DNA of 64,000 bases from Leadbetterella byssophila DSM 17132. GTDB taxonomy: Bacteria > Bacteroidota > Bacteroidia > Cytophagales > Spirosomataceae. Positions 46,811 through 56,184 of this stretch are shown one piece after another; the stretch's first letter is position 1; each line of letters opens with the position of its first letter. The notes beneath the pieces were generated by a model. It was not told where the DNA came from and searched no databases. It was given only the letters and a program-made list of their open reading frames with translations. The stretch lies in the NCBI RefSeq assembly GCF_000166395.1, contig NC_014655.1, positions 3,286,001 through 3,350,000 on the forward strand. The letters run 5' to 3'. The position numbers were made by a program, and so were the translations under genes.

Positions 46811-49021
46811 GTGCTGCATAGTGCCAACAAACACATACTTTCATTTGACTTTTTTAAGTCGGTAGTACTCTGCTTAATGTTAGGTGTGGCATTGGTATGG
46901 GGCTACTACACACATAACTACAAGGCCGTTTTTCCCATAAGTATTGGGGCATTATTTGCTTACTTTCCAAATATTGAAGGAAGCCAGAGGCATAGGGTGA
47001 TAGGCATTATACTTGGTTTTGCCTGGAGTTTTCTCGTTCTAGCTATACATTTAGGTCTTTTTTATACTCCCGACTGGCTTCATTTCACGGTGATGATGAT
47101 TTTCGTCTTCATCACTTCTATGTTAGCTGTATATGGTCTTCGAGGGGGGAATATTTCCTTTGGGGGATTATTTGCCATAGTATCCAGTTATGGTATTCAT
47201 GCTTTTGGCTTTTCAAACATAGAAAGTCTGCTCTATGTTTTAGTAGGTGGGATTATTTACATCATTTTGTCAGGAATTAGTCAGTTCTTCTACCAAAGTC
47301 ATCATATCCAAAGTATGTTGGCAGATTGTGTGGAACTGACGGCGGATTATTTTCGAAAGTTAGAGCAGCAGGTCTGGGATTCAGAGGATTTGGAAGCTGA
47401 TATCTTACAGATTGAAAGTAAGCTCAATACTTTCCATGAAGTACTGAGGTCAGTGCTGTTGATCAAAGACGGTAGATTATTAACCTCCAATAAGATTCGT
47501 AGACAATACCTGATATTCAAGGAGGTTATAGATCTGTTTGAAACTACTCTGGCTGCAAGTCATGACTTGGAGCTAGCCAGAGAGCATTTTGATGGAACAG
47601 AACCTTTGGTTAAGCCTTACAGGGAGTTTACCCTTTTGATGGCTGCTGAGCTGGAGAGGCTGAGTGAATTGTTGAGATTGAATAGGAAGTTTACCTTAAA
47701 TCCAGAACTACAAGAGAAATTATTACAAGCCGAAGAGAATTTAAAACCTCTGCTAAGAAGTAGGTCAAAGGAGGCGCATGACCGTCTTTTGATCTTAAGA
47801 ACCCTGATAGATTTGAAGAATCGTCAGTTGAACCGTTTGAGTGTGATCAGCAAGCATTATGAAAATCTGATCTTTACGGATAAGATGGGAGCTCAGGGTG
47901 AAGCGAAGTTTATCACTACTCAAGATTATTCGTACAAGATTCTTCTCACTAACCTCAATTTTGATTCTGCCATATTTAAACATTCTATACGTTTATGTGT
48001 GGCCATAGGGATTTGTTTCCTTCTGCAGAACGTGATCAGTGATGATCATGCCTCTTGGATCATTGCTACCTGTATTGTGGTGCTTCGACCTAACTATGGA
48101 TTAACAAGATCTAGGGCGTTTGATAGAATTGGAGGAACTCTGTTAGGAGGGGTCATTACTTTGTTGATAGTTTATATTACAGATTACCGGCCTGCACTTC
48201 TGGGATTGGCGGGGATTAGCATGACCTTAGGTTTTTCATATGTAGCAAGCAGATATTTTCTGGCTTCTACCTATATCACTTTGGCCATCATACTCCTATA
48301 TGTAGCCTTTACAGGAAGGTCTTTTGATCTCATACTAGATAGGGTGTTTTTTACCTTCATAGGCTCATTGATTGCTTTATTTGTGATCTATTTCATATTT
48401 CCAGTCTGGGAGAAGGAAAACATATTTACGGCTATAAGGAAATCCATCAATGCGAACCGAAGGTACTTAACGGCCGTGAATAGGATTTATGAGACGAAAG
48501 AGGCAGTGGATACTGAATTTAAGTTGCTCAGAAAAGATGCCTTTGTGAAGAACGGCAACTTGTACGAAGCTTTTCAAAGGATGAAGGATGATCCCAAGTC
48601 AAAGCGAAGTTTATTGAGTAATACTTATGCATTGGTTTTGCTTTGTCATTCTATGTTAAAAGGAATTGCTGCGTACTCTACATATATTCAAAATCATCAA
48701 ACTACACAGATGTCTGAAGAGTTTAAATCTGTGATGCGTTATATCATGGATCAATTACGTATGGCAGCGAATGTCATGGAAGGGATTGGTAATAATGTGC
48801 CGGCTGAAAAGGATCCTCTTCAAGCTTTGGAACAATTGGATAAGTATTATTACAATTTGGCAAAGCTCCACGAGTCAGAATTAGAGGATCAGATTCATGA
48901 TACGGACACCAGTGCAAAACTACAAGAAGGCAGGATGATTTTAGATCAGGTAAAGGCTCTGAAGAGTTTGGCAGAGAATACCTATCAGATGAGTCAGTTG
49001 GTAAAGCAATTACCAGCCTAA
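46811..49021 (+). CDS. FUSC-family membrane protein (YccS/YhfK-like)
   Basis: This 736-residue inner-membrane protein has two clusters of about five to six helices (about 15-155 and 390-540), each followed by a helical cytoplasmic region. This duplicated layout is typical of the fusaric-acid-resistance/YccS family. Motifs such as DDHASWIIATCIVVLRPNYGLT and RAFDRIGGTLLGGV are characteristic. The start is GTG at 46811; a -7-like TAATTTTG lies at 46784-46791. Substrate unknown. It converges with the LytTR regulator, overlapping by 12 bases. Confidence 0.85.
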   Translation: MLHSANKHILSFDFFKSVVLCLMLGVALVWGYYTHNYKAVFPISIGALFAYFPNIEGSQRHRVIGIILGFAWSFLVLAIHLGLFYTPDWLHFTVMMIFVFITSMLAVYGLRGGNISFGGLFAIVSSYGIHAFGFSNIESLLYVLVGGIIYIILSGISQFFYQSHHIQSMLADCVELTADYFRKLEQQVWDSEDLEADILQIESKLNTFHEVLRSVLLIKDGRLLTSNKIRRQYLIFKEVIDLFETTLAASHDLELAREHFDGTEPLVKPYREFTLLMAAELERLSELLRLNRKFTLNPELQEKLLQAEENLKPLLRSRSKEAHDRLLILRTLIDLKNRQLNRLSVISKHYENLIFTDKMGAQGEAKFITTQDYSYKILLTNLNFDSAIFKHSIRLCVAIGICFLLQNVISDDHASWIIATCIVVLRPNYGLTRSRAFDRIGGTLLGGVITLLIVYITDYRPALLGLAGISMTLGFSYVASRYFLASTYITLAIILLYVAFTGRSFDLILDRVFFTFIGSLIALFVIYFIFPVWEKENIFTAIRKSINANRRYLTAVNRIYETKEAVDTEFKLLRKDAFVKNGNLYEAFQRMKDDPKSKRSLLSNTYALVLLCHSMLKGIAAYSTYIQNHQTTQMSEEFKSVMRYIMDQLRMAANVMEGIGNNVPAEKDPLQALEQLDKYYYNLAKLHESELEDQIHDTDTSAKLQEGRMILDQVKALKSLAENTYQMSQLVKQLPA

Positions 49022-49738
49022 ATGATCCTTTAATAGTTTGTACCCTGTTTTACTTACTGCCAGTTTACCCCCACTTTTTAGCACCAGTAGATAGGATGAT
49101 TTCTCATACAGCTCCAATTTCTGAATACAGGACGTGTTGACCAAGTATGAGCGATGTACTCTTAGAAAGTCTGCTCCAAGTACGTTCTCGAATTCTTTCA
49201 TGGTTCTTTGTTTGAGGTACTTCCCGGATTCAGTGTGTATCCACACGTAATCTCCATAAGTCTCTATGTAGTGAATGTCCTGATAAGGGATCATTTCTAT
49301 TTTAGTGCCATTTTTTATGACTACTCTTCTTGATCCTGCATCTTTCAATGGTATTTCAGGAATCTTAGGACTTTCATTTCTTTGCCATTTTTCTTTTGCT
49401 TTGTCCAAAGCCTTAAGAAGGCGATCTTTAGAATAGGGTTTTAATAGGTAGTCTACTGCATTCTTTTCAAAGGCTTCAATGGCGTATTGATCATAGGCGG
49501 TCGAGAAGATGGTAACAGGAGGCTTGGGTAATAATTCCAACATCTCCAGTCCTGTAAGTTTCGGCATTTGAATGTCCAGGAAAAGGAGGTCTGGCTGAAG
49601 ATTTTGGATCAGTTTTAAACCTTCAAATCCATCAGCGGCTTCGCCAATTATCTCAATATCGTTCTGATCTTCTAGGAACTTTTTAATTAAAGTTCTAGCT
49701 AGTTCTTCGTCATCTATAATTAGGGTTTTAATTTTCAT
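49010..49738 (-). CDS. LytTR-family response regulator
   Basis: This 242-residue regulator has a receiver domain (1-120) with phosphoacceptor D55 in LLFLDIQMPK and the acidic pocket IIDDEE. The LytTR DNA-binding domain (about 140-240) has HYIETYGDYVWIHT and LRVHRSYLVNTSCI. It is the likely partner of the upstream LytS-type kinase, whose gene overlaps it by 11 bases. The gene also overlaps the convergent FUSC gene. Confidence 0.95.
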   Translation of the reverse strand: MKIKTLIIDDEELARTLIKKFLEDQNDIEIIGEAADGFEGLKLIQNLQPDLLFLDIQMPKLTGLEMLELLPKPPVTIFSTAYDQYAIEAFEKNAVDYLLKPYSKDRLLKALDKAKEKWQRNESPKIPEIPLKDAGSRRVVIKNGTKIEMIPYQDIHYIETYGDYVWIHTESGKYLKQRTMKEFENVLGADFLRVHRSYLVNTSCIQKLELYEKSSYLLVLKSGGKLAVSKTGYKLLKDHLGW

Positions 49739-50783
49739 GAGTTTGAGCAGGGAGATTTAAGGTTACTTTAAAGCAATTCTCTAAGATTTCTGTGTCCATT
49801 AACGCGTTTTTATCGTAGAGTAGGTCTAGGCGGTCACGCACATTTTTTAACCCGGTACCTGTTCCTTTTTTTATTTGGGACTCCGGATCAAAGGTGTTTT
49901 CAATCTTAATGAGCAGTCGGTTATCTACTAAATCTGTAGAAAAGAATAGTGTCTCCGGTTTAAGAGAGTTGTATATTCCATGTTTCAAGGCGTTTTCAAA
50001 TAGGGTTTGTAAAATCATGGCCGGAATGAGATAATCTTCAGTCCCTTCTGATTCTTTGATCTGCAAAATGATCTTATTTCCGAATCTTATCTTTTCTATA
50101 TCTAAGTATGCTTTACACATTTCAAGTTCTTTCTTTAAGGTCACCTTCTGGATCTTTGTAGAAGATACGGTATACCTTAAAAAATCTGAAAGGCGAATGA
50201 TCATCTCCTGGGCCTTTTCCGGATTCAGCAGGGTTAGGGAGCTGATGGAATTGAGGCTATTGAAGATGAAATGCGGATTCATTTGGGTCTTCAAGAGGTT
50301 GAGTTCAGCTTCTTTTACTATTTCCTGTAGTCTTCTCTCATTATCCATTTTTTCCTGAAAGGAGGTGTAGTAGGAATCCAGATACATAAAGGCCACGAAA
50401 AGAAGATAAGAAAATAAGCAGAGAATATTTCTTAGGGGTCTAATTCGTATTTTGTAATCCAGAAGGATATCATCTAGAACAATTCGATCAAAGATATTGC
50501 AGATGGTTATCCAAAGGAAGCTGAAGATGACCATATACATTAGGTGATTTGCTATGAACTGAATAGGTTTCTGCGTTTCCCATCTAAGATATCTTAATCC
50601 ATACCACCCACTTAGAAGAATAGTGCCTAGGAATAAATTTTGGAACAAAGAACTGAAGCCTATCAGGAAAGGATGACTAGGGAAATCAGCTCTGAGAAAA
50701 ACAAATTGAAAGACAGCCACCGCTATCCACAAGGAGAAGTAGATGAGCATTCGGTTTCTGTCTTTCAAAATGGGATGTTCCAT
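49728..50783 (-). CDS. LytS-type sensor histidine kinase
   Basis: This 351-residue kinase has four predicted membrane helices (about 12-30, 39-63, 77-97 and 118-137). The His_kinase domain carries H171 in LKTQMNPHFIFNSLNS. A short HATPase domain (MILQTLFENALKHGIY, GTGTGLKNVRDRL) completes it. There is no large extracytoplasmic sensor, so a signal in or near the membrane is likely. It is flanked by a LiaF-like gene 2 bases upstream and the LytTR regulator downstream, an arrangement similar in logic to LiaF-LiaS-LiaR. Confidence 0.93.
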   Translation of the reverse strand: MEHPILKDRNRMLIYFSLWIAVAVFQFVFLRADFPSHPFLIGFSSLFQNLFLGTILLSGWYGLRYLRWETQKPIQFIANHLMYMVIFSFLWITICNIFDRIVLDDILLDYKIRIRPLRNILCLFSYLLFVAFMYLDSYYTSFQEKMDNERRLQEIVKEAELNLLKTQMNPHFIFNSLNSISSLTLLNPEKAQEMIIRLSDFLRYTVSSTKIQKVTLKKELEMCKAYLDIEKIRFGNKIILQIKESEGTEDYLIPAMILQTLFENALKHGIYNSLKPETLFFSTDLVDNRLLIKIENTFDPESQIKKGTGTGLKNVRDRLDLLYDKNALMDTEILENCFKVTLNLPAQTHEN

Positions 50784-50785
50784 GC

Positions 50786-51490
50786 TTAAACTCTTTTGAT
50801 TTCTACACCACCCATTACCACATTACCACTGATCACAAGGGTTTTGTCTGTTTTTACTGTGTTTTCAGGGTACTTAGTGATCTTGTCTTCTGCACCACCT
50901 AATATAGGAAGTAGATCAAATTTTACGTTCCATTCTTTTGGAACTTTTAATCCTACTCCACCCATAAGGATGAATACTTTAAGTACTGCATTATCTGCAA
51001 GTTCAGCTTCTGTTAAGTCAATTTCAGATCCACCCATTACACAGTTGATATTACCACCTTTAAAGCCTTTAGTGAACATCTTCTTTGATGAACCCGCCAG
51101 GAAGTTGGATTCAGAAATGGTATTTTGGTCATAATCATCGTAAGTTGGACCGTAATTTTTGCAGGAATTAGGGAAGAATTTCTGAGATAAGATAGCGGCT
51201 CCTATTCCCACTAAAAGCAAAGGCCATAGCTTATAATATTGTTGTTTTTCTTCAGGGCTAAGGAAATCAGGAATGTAGAATATTATGGACACAGCCACAC
51301 CTATTATGCCTGAAAAGTAGTCTTTCTTTAAAAGAGCGTTGATCCCGATGATCAAGGGAATTAATCTCCAACTGATGATTTTAACCGGAATGTTAAAATC
51401 CAGAAGACCAAAATTTCTCATTAAGAAGATTCCTCCTCCAGCTATGAAAATTAAGGCCCAGAAGTAGGTAGCATTGCTTTGGCTTTTCAT
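50786..51490 (-). CDS. LiaF-like membrane protein (envelope-stress sensor accessory)
   Basis: This 234-residue protein starts at ATG 51490 (MKSQSNATYFW). An ATG at 51511 would lie inside the -7 element at 51509-51516, which argues against it. Four short membrane helices (about 10-105) of LiaI/LiaF-TM type precede a soluble beta-helical domain (about 135-234) with FKGGNINCVMGGSEIDL and SGNVVMGGVEIK, typical of the LiaF C-terminal domain. In Firmicutes LiaF restrains its partner kinase; here it precedes the LytS/LytTR pair by 2 bases. Confidence 0.82.
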   Translation of the reverse strand: MKSQSNATYFWALIFIAGGGIFLMRNFGLLDFNIPVKIISWRLIPLIIGINALLKKDYFSGIIGVAVSIIFYIPDFLSPEEKQQYYKLWPLLLVGIGAAILSQKFFPNSCKNYGPTYDDYDQNTISESNFLAGSSKKMFTKGFKGGNINCVMGGSEIDLTEAELADNAVLKVFILMGGVGLKVPKEWNVKFDLLPILGGAEDKITKYPENTVKTDKTLVISGNVVMGGVEIKRV

Positions 51491-51508
51491 AATTGTAAAT
51501 TTTTTCTT

Positions 51509-51516
51509 CAAAATTA
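51509..51516 (-). promoter_or_regulatory. -7 element of the LiaF-like/LytS/LytTR operon
   Basis: The minus strand reads TAATTTTG, an exact match, 19 bases before the ATG at 51490. The -33 element is unclear. Its position decides between the two possible starts of the LiaF-like gene. Confidence 0.5.
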
Positions 51517-51594
51517 TGCTAGTAGGAAAAGCCCGAACAGAGGTATTCGTTAAAGGTTAAGTAGTTTATCGATGAATGGAGGGATTTTACCGAT

Positions 51595-51624
51595 AAAAGA
51601 AAGACCTGCCGGGAAGGCAGGTCT
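51595..51624 (-). terminator. intrinsic terminator of purB
   Basis: AGACCTGCC and GGCAGGTCT form a perfect 9-bp stem (51602-51610 with 51616-51624) with a 5-base loop. On the minus strand it is followed by TTCTTTT. It begins 7 bases after the purB stop. Confidence 0.9.
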
Positions 51625-51630
51625 ACATGT

Positions 51631-52974
51631 TTAAATTCCGGTATAGTTAAATGGAGTGATTTGCTTCAACTCATATTTTGTCTTTTCTGAGATCTTGAGG
51701 TCTTCAATGAAGGCTTTGATAGAGGCTTCTGTTACCTTTTCGTTCTTACGAGTAAGCTCTTTAAGCGCTTCGTATGGTTTAGGGAAACCTTCTCTTCTGA
51801 GGACTGTTTGAATAGCTTCTGCTACTACTGCCCAGTTTTCTTCTAAGTCATGCTGTATGGCAGTTGGATTTAATTCCAACTTATTCATACCTTTCAATAG
51901 GGATTTCAAGGCAATAAGGGTATGCGCTAAAGGCACTCCAATGTTTCTAAGAACAGTAGAATCTGTTAAATCTCTTTGCAAACGTGAGATAGGTAGTTTG
52001 GCTGAGAAATGCTCGAATAGGGCATTCGCAATACCTAAATTTCCTTCGGCATTTTCAAAGTCTATGGGATTAACCTTATGCGGCATGGCAGAAGAACCTA
52101 CCTCTCCGGCTTTGATCTTTTGTTTGAAATAATTCATAGAAACGTATTGCCATACATCTCTAGCAAAGTCCAAAAGAATAGTATTTATACGTTTTAGATT
52201 ATCAAAGTAAGCTGCCAGGAAATCGTAATGTTCGATCTGAGTGGTGGTTTGGCTTCTGTATAATCCTAGATTTTTATTGACAAAGTTATTTCCAAATGCT
52301 TTCCAGTCTATTTTGGGATAAGCTACATGGTGAGCATTGAAGTTTCCTGTGGCTCCTCCAAATTTGGCCGCATATTCTACATATTGTAGAAGGTTCCACT
52401 GCTTTTCTAATCTTTCCGCGAAAACCTGAATTTCCTTACCTAAGCGGGTAGGAGATGCGGGTTGTCCATGCGTACGTGCCAGCATGGAAACTTCCTTCCA
52501 TTCTTCAACAAAGCTTTTTAGTTTATCAAGTACTTCAGTGAATGCCGGAGCTAAAACGGCTTCATGTGCTTCTTTCATGGAAAGAGGTATAGCCGTATTA
52601 TTGATGTCTTGAGAGGTAAGTCCGAAATGGATGAATTCAGCATGTTCCGAAATTCCCATTGCTTCAAATTTGGACTTGATAAAATACTCTACCGCCTTAA
52701 CGTCATGATTGGTGGTTTTTTCAATTTCCTTGATGGCCAGAGCGTCTTCTTCCGTAAAGTCCAAATAGATCTTTCTAAGTGTAGGGAAAAGGTCATGAGG
52801 GAAAGCCTTCAATTGCTCCAATGGAAGTTCACAAAGGGCTATGAAGTACTCAATTTCTACACGTACTCTATACTTGATTAAACCGAACTCTGAAAAATAA
52901 TTTTTCAAGTCAGCGGACTGTCTGCTGTATCGTCCGTCTACCGGTGAAACGGCTGTTAAGGAATTTGAAGACAT
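51631..52974 (-). CDS. purB: adenylosuccinate lyase
   Basis: This 447-residue fumarase/aspartase-superfamily enzyme cleaves adenylosuccinate and SAICAR in purine synthesis. The signature GSSAMPHKVNPIDFENAEGN carries the catalytic Ser loop. TSQDINNTA and RTHGQPASPTRLGKE are the other conserved regions. The start at 52974 (MSSNSLTAVSPVDGRYS) matches the PurB N-terminus; an upstream in-frame ATG at 53040 would extend through the promoter. Confidence 0.97.
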   Translation of the reverse strand: MSSNSLTAVSPVDGRYSRQSADLKNYFSEFGLIKYRVRVEIEYFIALCELPLEQLKAFPHDLFPTLRKIYLDFTEEDALAIKEIEKTTNHDVKAVEYFIKSKFEAMGISEHAEFIHFGLTSQDINNTAIPLSMKEAHEAVLAPAFTEVLDKLKSFVEEWKEVSMLARTHGQPASPTRLGKEIQVFAERLEKQWNLLQYVEYAAKFGGATGNFNAHHVAYPKIDWKAFGNNFVNKNLGLYRSQTTTQIEHYDFLAAYFDNLKRINTILLDFARDVWQYVSMNYFKQKIKAGEVGSSAMPHKVNPIDFENAEGNLGIANALFEHFSAKLPISRLQRDLTDSTVLRNIGVPLAHTLIALKSLLKGMNKLELNPTAIQHDLEENWAVVAEAIQTVLRREGFPKPYEALKELTRKNEKVTEASIKAFIEDLKISEKTKYELKQITPFNYTGI

Positions 52975-52992
52975 AAATTGGATATTAAGTTG

Positions 52993-53021
52993 CAAAATTA
53001 CTAAATTGCTCCATAAAACAA
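52993..53021 (-). promoter_or_regulatory. promoter of purB
   Basis: On the minus strand TTG (53019-53021) is followed after 18 bases by TAATTTTG (52993-53000), an exact -7. Transcription would begin near 52986, about 12 bases before the ATG, giving a very short leader. No purine riboswitch fits in that space. Confidence 0.62.
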
Positions 53022-53042
53022 CCTTAAATTTACCTGACATTT

Positions 53043-53741
53043 ATGCAAGCTTCTCCAATCCTGGGCGAGTTTCTAGGAACCTTTATTTTAATCTTCTTAG
53101 GTGAATCTGTAGTAGCAAATATTTTACTTAAAGGCACAAAGGGACAGAATGCCGGATTAATTCTTATCACCACTGCGTGGGGGCTTGCCGTAATGACTGG
53201 CATTTTTGTGGCTCAAAAGTTCGGCAGTGAAGACGCGCATTTGAATCCGGCGTTGACTTTGGCGTTTGCCTGGAAAAACGGGGAGTGGTCTCATGTTCCT
53301 TCTTATATTCTTGCCCAGTTTGCCGGTGCCTTTCTCGGTGCTGTTTCTACTTACCTTTTTTATTATCCTCACTGGGAAGTGACAGAAGATAAAGGCAATA
53401 AGCTTTCCGTTTTTGCTACTAGTCCGGCCATCAAACACGGACCTTCAAATTTTTATGCAGAGATGAGTGGAACCTTTGTGCTCATGGTAGGGGCGGGAAG
53501 TATCTATAGTACAGATGGTTCGGGGCTGAAGCCCTTTTTAGTAGGTATGCTTGTATTTGTTATAGGGAACGCATTAGGAGGAACCACAGGATATGCCATC
53601 AACCCGGCTAGGGATATTGCACCCCGTTTAGCTCATTTTCTTTTGCCTATAAAGGGGAAAGGAGGGAGTGAGTGGTCTTATGCCTGGGTTCCGTTATTCG
53701 GACCGATTGTCGGTGCTTTTCTAGGAATACTCTTATTTTAA
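53043..53741 (+). CDS. MIP-family channel (aquaporin/glycerol facilitator)
   Basis: This 232-residue inner-membrane channel has six helices and both NPA motifs, HLNPALT (about 61-67) and AINPARDIAPR (about 181-191). The Asp after the second NPAR is typical of glycerol-facilitator-type members, so glycerol or small-solute transport is possible besides water. It diverges from purB with a 68-base gap. Confidence 0.92.
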   Translation: MQASPILGEFLGTFILIFLGESVVANILLKGTKGQNAGLILITTAWGLAVMTGIFVAQKFGSEDAHLNPALTLAFAWKNGEWSHVPSYILAQFAGAFLGAVSTYLFYYPHWEVTEDKGNKLSVFATSPAIKHGPSNFYAEMSGTFVLMVGAGSIYSTDGSGLKPFLVGMLVFVIGNALGGTTGYAINPARDIAPRLAHFLLPIKGKGGSEWSYAWVPLFGPIVGAFLGILLF

Positions 53742-53753
53742 TCGCTAGTATAA

Positions 53754-55643
53754 ATGAAACTTTGGACACCTTCAACAGACTACATTTCCAGGTCTGAAAT
53801 GACCGCTTTTCAAAAGTTTGTAGAAAAGAAACATTCACTCACTTTTAATCATTATCAGGAGCTTCATGCTTGGTCTATCCAGTCTCCTGAGGATTTTTGG
53901 GCTGATATTTATGAATACTTTAAGGTAATTTCTAGTTCTGGTTACGAACATGTGATGAAAAGAGGGGAGCATCTTTTCATAGGTACTTCTTGGTTTAAAG
54001 GTGCAGAAATCTCTTATTCCGAGCATATTTTTAGGCAATATAGTCCTGATAGACCTGCTCTGATCTTTAAAAGTGAAACCACAGAAATAAGAGAGGTGAG
54101 TTGGCAAGAGTTAAAGCACATGGTCTTGGCCGTGCAAATCTACTTGAAGAGGAACGGAATAGGTGTAGGAGATAGGGTGGTGGGAGTGCTGAACAATACA
54201 CCGGAGGCTTTAGCTATATTTTTAGCGGTAAATTCTGTAGGTGCTATATGGTCTTGTTGCTCTCCCGACTTTGGAGCAGACAGTATATTAGAGCGTTTTG
54301 AACAGATTTCTCCTAAAATGTTATTTGCCGATAAGGTTTATCATTACAATGGTAAGACCTTTAGAAAAAGTGCGATAATCAAGGAGCTGGCAGAGAAGAT
54401 AGCCAGTATAGAAGATGTAGTTGTAGTTCAGGATCTAAAGTGGAGGTCAATCTTGGCACTTGCTCCGAAAAATGGAGAATTACAATTTGCCAGAGTGCCC
54501 TTTGATCATCCTATTTGGATTCTTTATTCTTCGGGTACAACGGGAAAGCCTAAAGCCATCACGCATAGTACTGGGGGGAATCTTTTGGAGCATTTTAAGG
54601 CTTTGGCCCTACATCAAAATGTACAAGAAGGAGACCGATTTATGTGGTATAGTACTACGGGATGGATGATGTGGAATTACGCAGTTAGTTCACTGTTATG
54701 TGGTGCTACTTTGTGTATCTATGAAGGATCTTTGTCTTACCCTTCTTTAGGGGCAGTTTGGAAATTTGCTCAGGAGGTTAAATTGGATCATTTTGGTGCT
54801 GGAGCTGCGTATTATATAACTTGTGCCAAGAGAGAGGTGCAATTTTCTTTGGATAAATTAAAAACCTTAGGTTCAACGGGCTCTCCTCTTCCACCTGAAA
54901 CCTTTGAATGGTTACAAAGGAAGCTTCCTGAAACACAAATCATCTCATTGAGTGGTGGGACAGATGTATGTTCAGCATTCCTGACGGGATGTCCAAGCTT
55001 AGAGGTACATTCCGGAGAGATTCAGTGTGTTTCCTTAGGTTCAGATATAGAAGCTTGGAATGACGAGGGGCAGGGAGTTAAAAATGAAGTAGGGGAACTG
55101 GTGATTAAGTTGCCCATGCCTTCCATGCCTTTGTATTTCTGGAATGACGAGGGAAATGTGAAGTATCTGGAATCTTATTTCGAAAAGTATCCCGGGGTTT
55201 GGTGTCATGGAGACTGGATAAAGTTTACGGAGAATGGAGGAGTGATCATTTATGGTAGGTCTGATGCGACACTAAACAGAGGGGGGGTAAGAATTGGAAC
55301 TGCTGAAATATACAATGCCATAGAAGACCTAGTTCAGGATAGTTTAGTGGTATGTATAGAACAGAAAGATGGTAGTTCTCAAATGCATTTGTATGTAAAG
55401 GTGGAAGGGAAATTAAGTGCAAAGTTGGAGAAAGATATCAAAAGCAGGTTAAAGACCAGATATACTCCTAGGCATGTGCCTGATAAGATCTTGCAAGTAC
55501 CTGATATACCTTATACCTGGAGTGGGAAAAAGATGGAGCTGCCGGTGAAGAAGATATTGATGGGTTATAATAAAGAAAAAGCAGTTAGTATTGATGCAGT
55601 TAGAAATCCGGAGTCTTTGGATTTTTGGTTGACTTTGGTATGA
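53754..55643 (+). CDS. aacS: acetoacetyl-CoA synthetase
   Basis: This 629-residue ANL-superfamily ligase activates acetoacetate with ATP and CoA. The P-loop-like motif YSSGTTGKPKAITHS lies at about residues 260-274. Further motifs are STTGWMMWNY, GSTGSPLPPETFEW, YGRSDATLNRGGVRIGTAEIY (hinge) and the C-terminal lysine in SGKKMELPVKK. The N-terminal region and length match acetoacetyl- rather than acetyl-CoA synthetase. It starts 12 bases after the MIP channel gene. Confidence 0.93.
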   Translation: MKLWTPSTDYISRSEMTAFQKFVEKKHSLTFNHYQELHAWSIQSPEDFWADIYEYFKVISSSGYEHVMKRGEHLFIGTSWFKGAEISYSEHIFRQYSPDRPALIFKSETTEIREVSWQELKHMVLAVQIYLKRNGIGVGDRVVGVLNNTPEALAIFLAVNSVGAIWSCCSPDFGADSILERFEQISPKMLFADKVYHYNGKTFRKSAIIKELAEKIASIEDVVVVQDLKWRSILALAPKNGELQFARVPFDHPIWILYSSGTTGKPKAITHSTGGNLLEHFKALALHQNVQEGDRFMWYSTTGWMMWNYAVSSLLCGATLCIYEGSLSYPSLGAVWKFAQEVKLDHFGAGAAYYITCAKREVQFSLDKLKTLGSTGSPLPPETFEWLQRKLPETQIISLSGGTDVCSAFLTGCPSLEVHSGEIQCVSLGSDIEAWNDEGQGVKNEVGELVIKLPMPSMPLYFWNDEGNVKYLESYFEKYPGVWCHGDWIKFTENGGVIIYGRSDATLNRGGVRIGTAEIYNAIEDLVQDSLVVCIEQKDGSSQMHLYVKVEGKLSAKLEKDIKSRLKTRYTPRHVPDKILQVPDIPYTWSGKKMELPVKKILMGYNKEKAVSIDAVRNPESLDFWLTLV

Positions 55644-55658
55644 TTTTAGCATAGACCA

Positions 55659-56099
55659 ATGAAAAAAAACTTATATATGAGAAAGATCTGGATAGGGGCA
55701 TTAGTAGTAGTCTTTACTGCCTGCCAGAAAAAGGCGGAGGAAAACACTTCCCAACCAAGCGCTATAGAAAGCTCTACTGCTAGTAACTTTTCTGACGCTC
55801 CCACTACCTACACTACGGCTAATCCGGTTCAGCCAGGAGTTAAGTTAAATCCTCCTCACGGTGAGCCAGGACATATTTGTGAAATAGCAGTAGGAGCGCC
55901 ATTACCTCAAGTGGGCGAATTACCTGAACCTGTGCAGGAGATCCCGGATAGGCCTACACCTGTGATGCCTGCCAGTACCTCTATATTGAATCAACCCATC
56001 AATACTTCTGTACCTGTAGGTCCTAAGCCTCAGTTTAATCCGCCGCACGGTCAGCCTTGGCATACCTGCGATTTGGAAGTTGGGGCACCATTAAAATAA
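55659..56099 (+). CDS. small lipoprotein with duplicated NPPHGxPxHxC motif
   Basis: This 146-residue lipoprotein has lipobox FTAC (about residue 21). A low-complexity Ser/Thr/Pro region separates two near-identical segments: LNPPHGEPGHICEIAVGAPL (about 65-84) and FNPPHGQPWHTCDLEVGAPL (about 126-145). Each has two His and one Cys in HGxPxHxC, which could bind metal or heme. Proteins with one such motif occur in many Bacteroidota, from memory; function is unknown. It lies 15 bases after aacS and may be cotranscribed. Confidence 0.7.
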   Translation: MKKNLYMRKIWIGALVVVFTACQKKAEENTSQPSAIESSTASNFSDAPTTYTTANPVQPGVKLNPPHGEPGHICEIAVGAPLPQVGELPEPVQEIPDRPTPVMPASTSILNQPINTSVPVGPKPQFNPPHGQPWHTCDLEVGAPLK

Positions 56100-56184
56100 A
56101 GGTTTTCTGTAGGACTGTCTGCTATATTTTCATAAAATAGCCGTAACTTTTGGGGTTTTTTAGAATGGGCAGAACAGGATTTAG

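Noticed and set aside
52975-53042. Purine riboswitch upstream of purB
   Set aside because: The predicted leader is only about a dozen bases, too short for any aptamer.
56119-56146. Inverted repeat GCTAT...ATAGC upstream of the acyltransferase
   Set aside because: Only 5 continuous paired bases in an AT-rich stretch, with no T-tract; likely chance.
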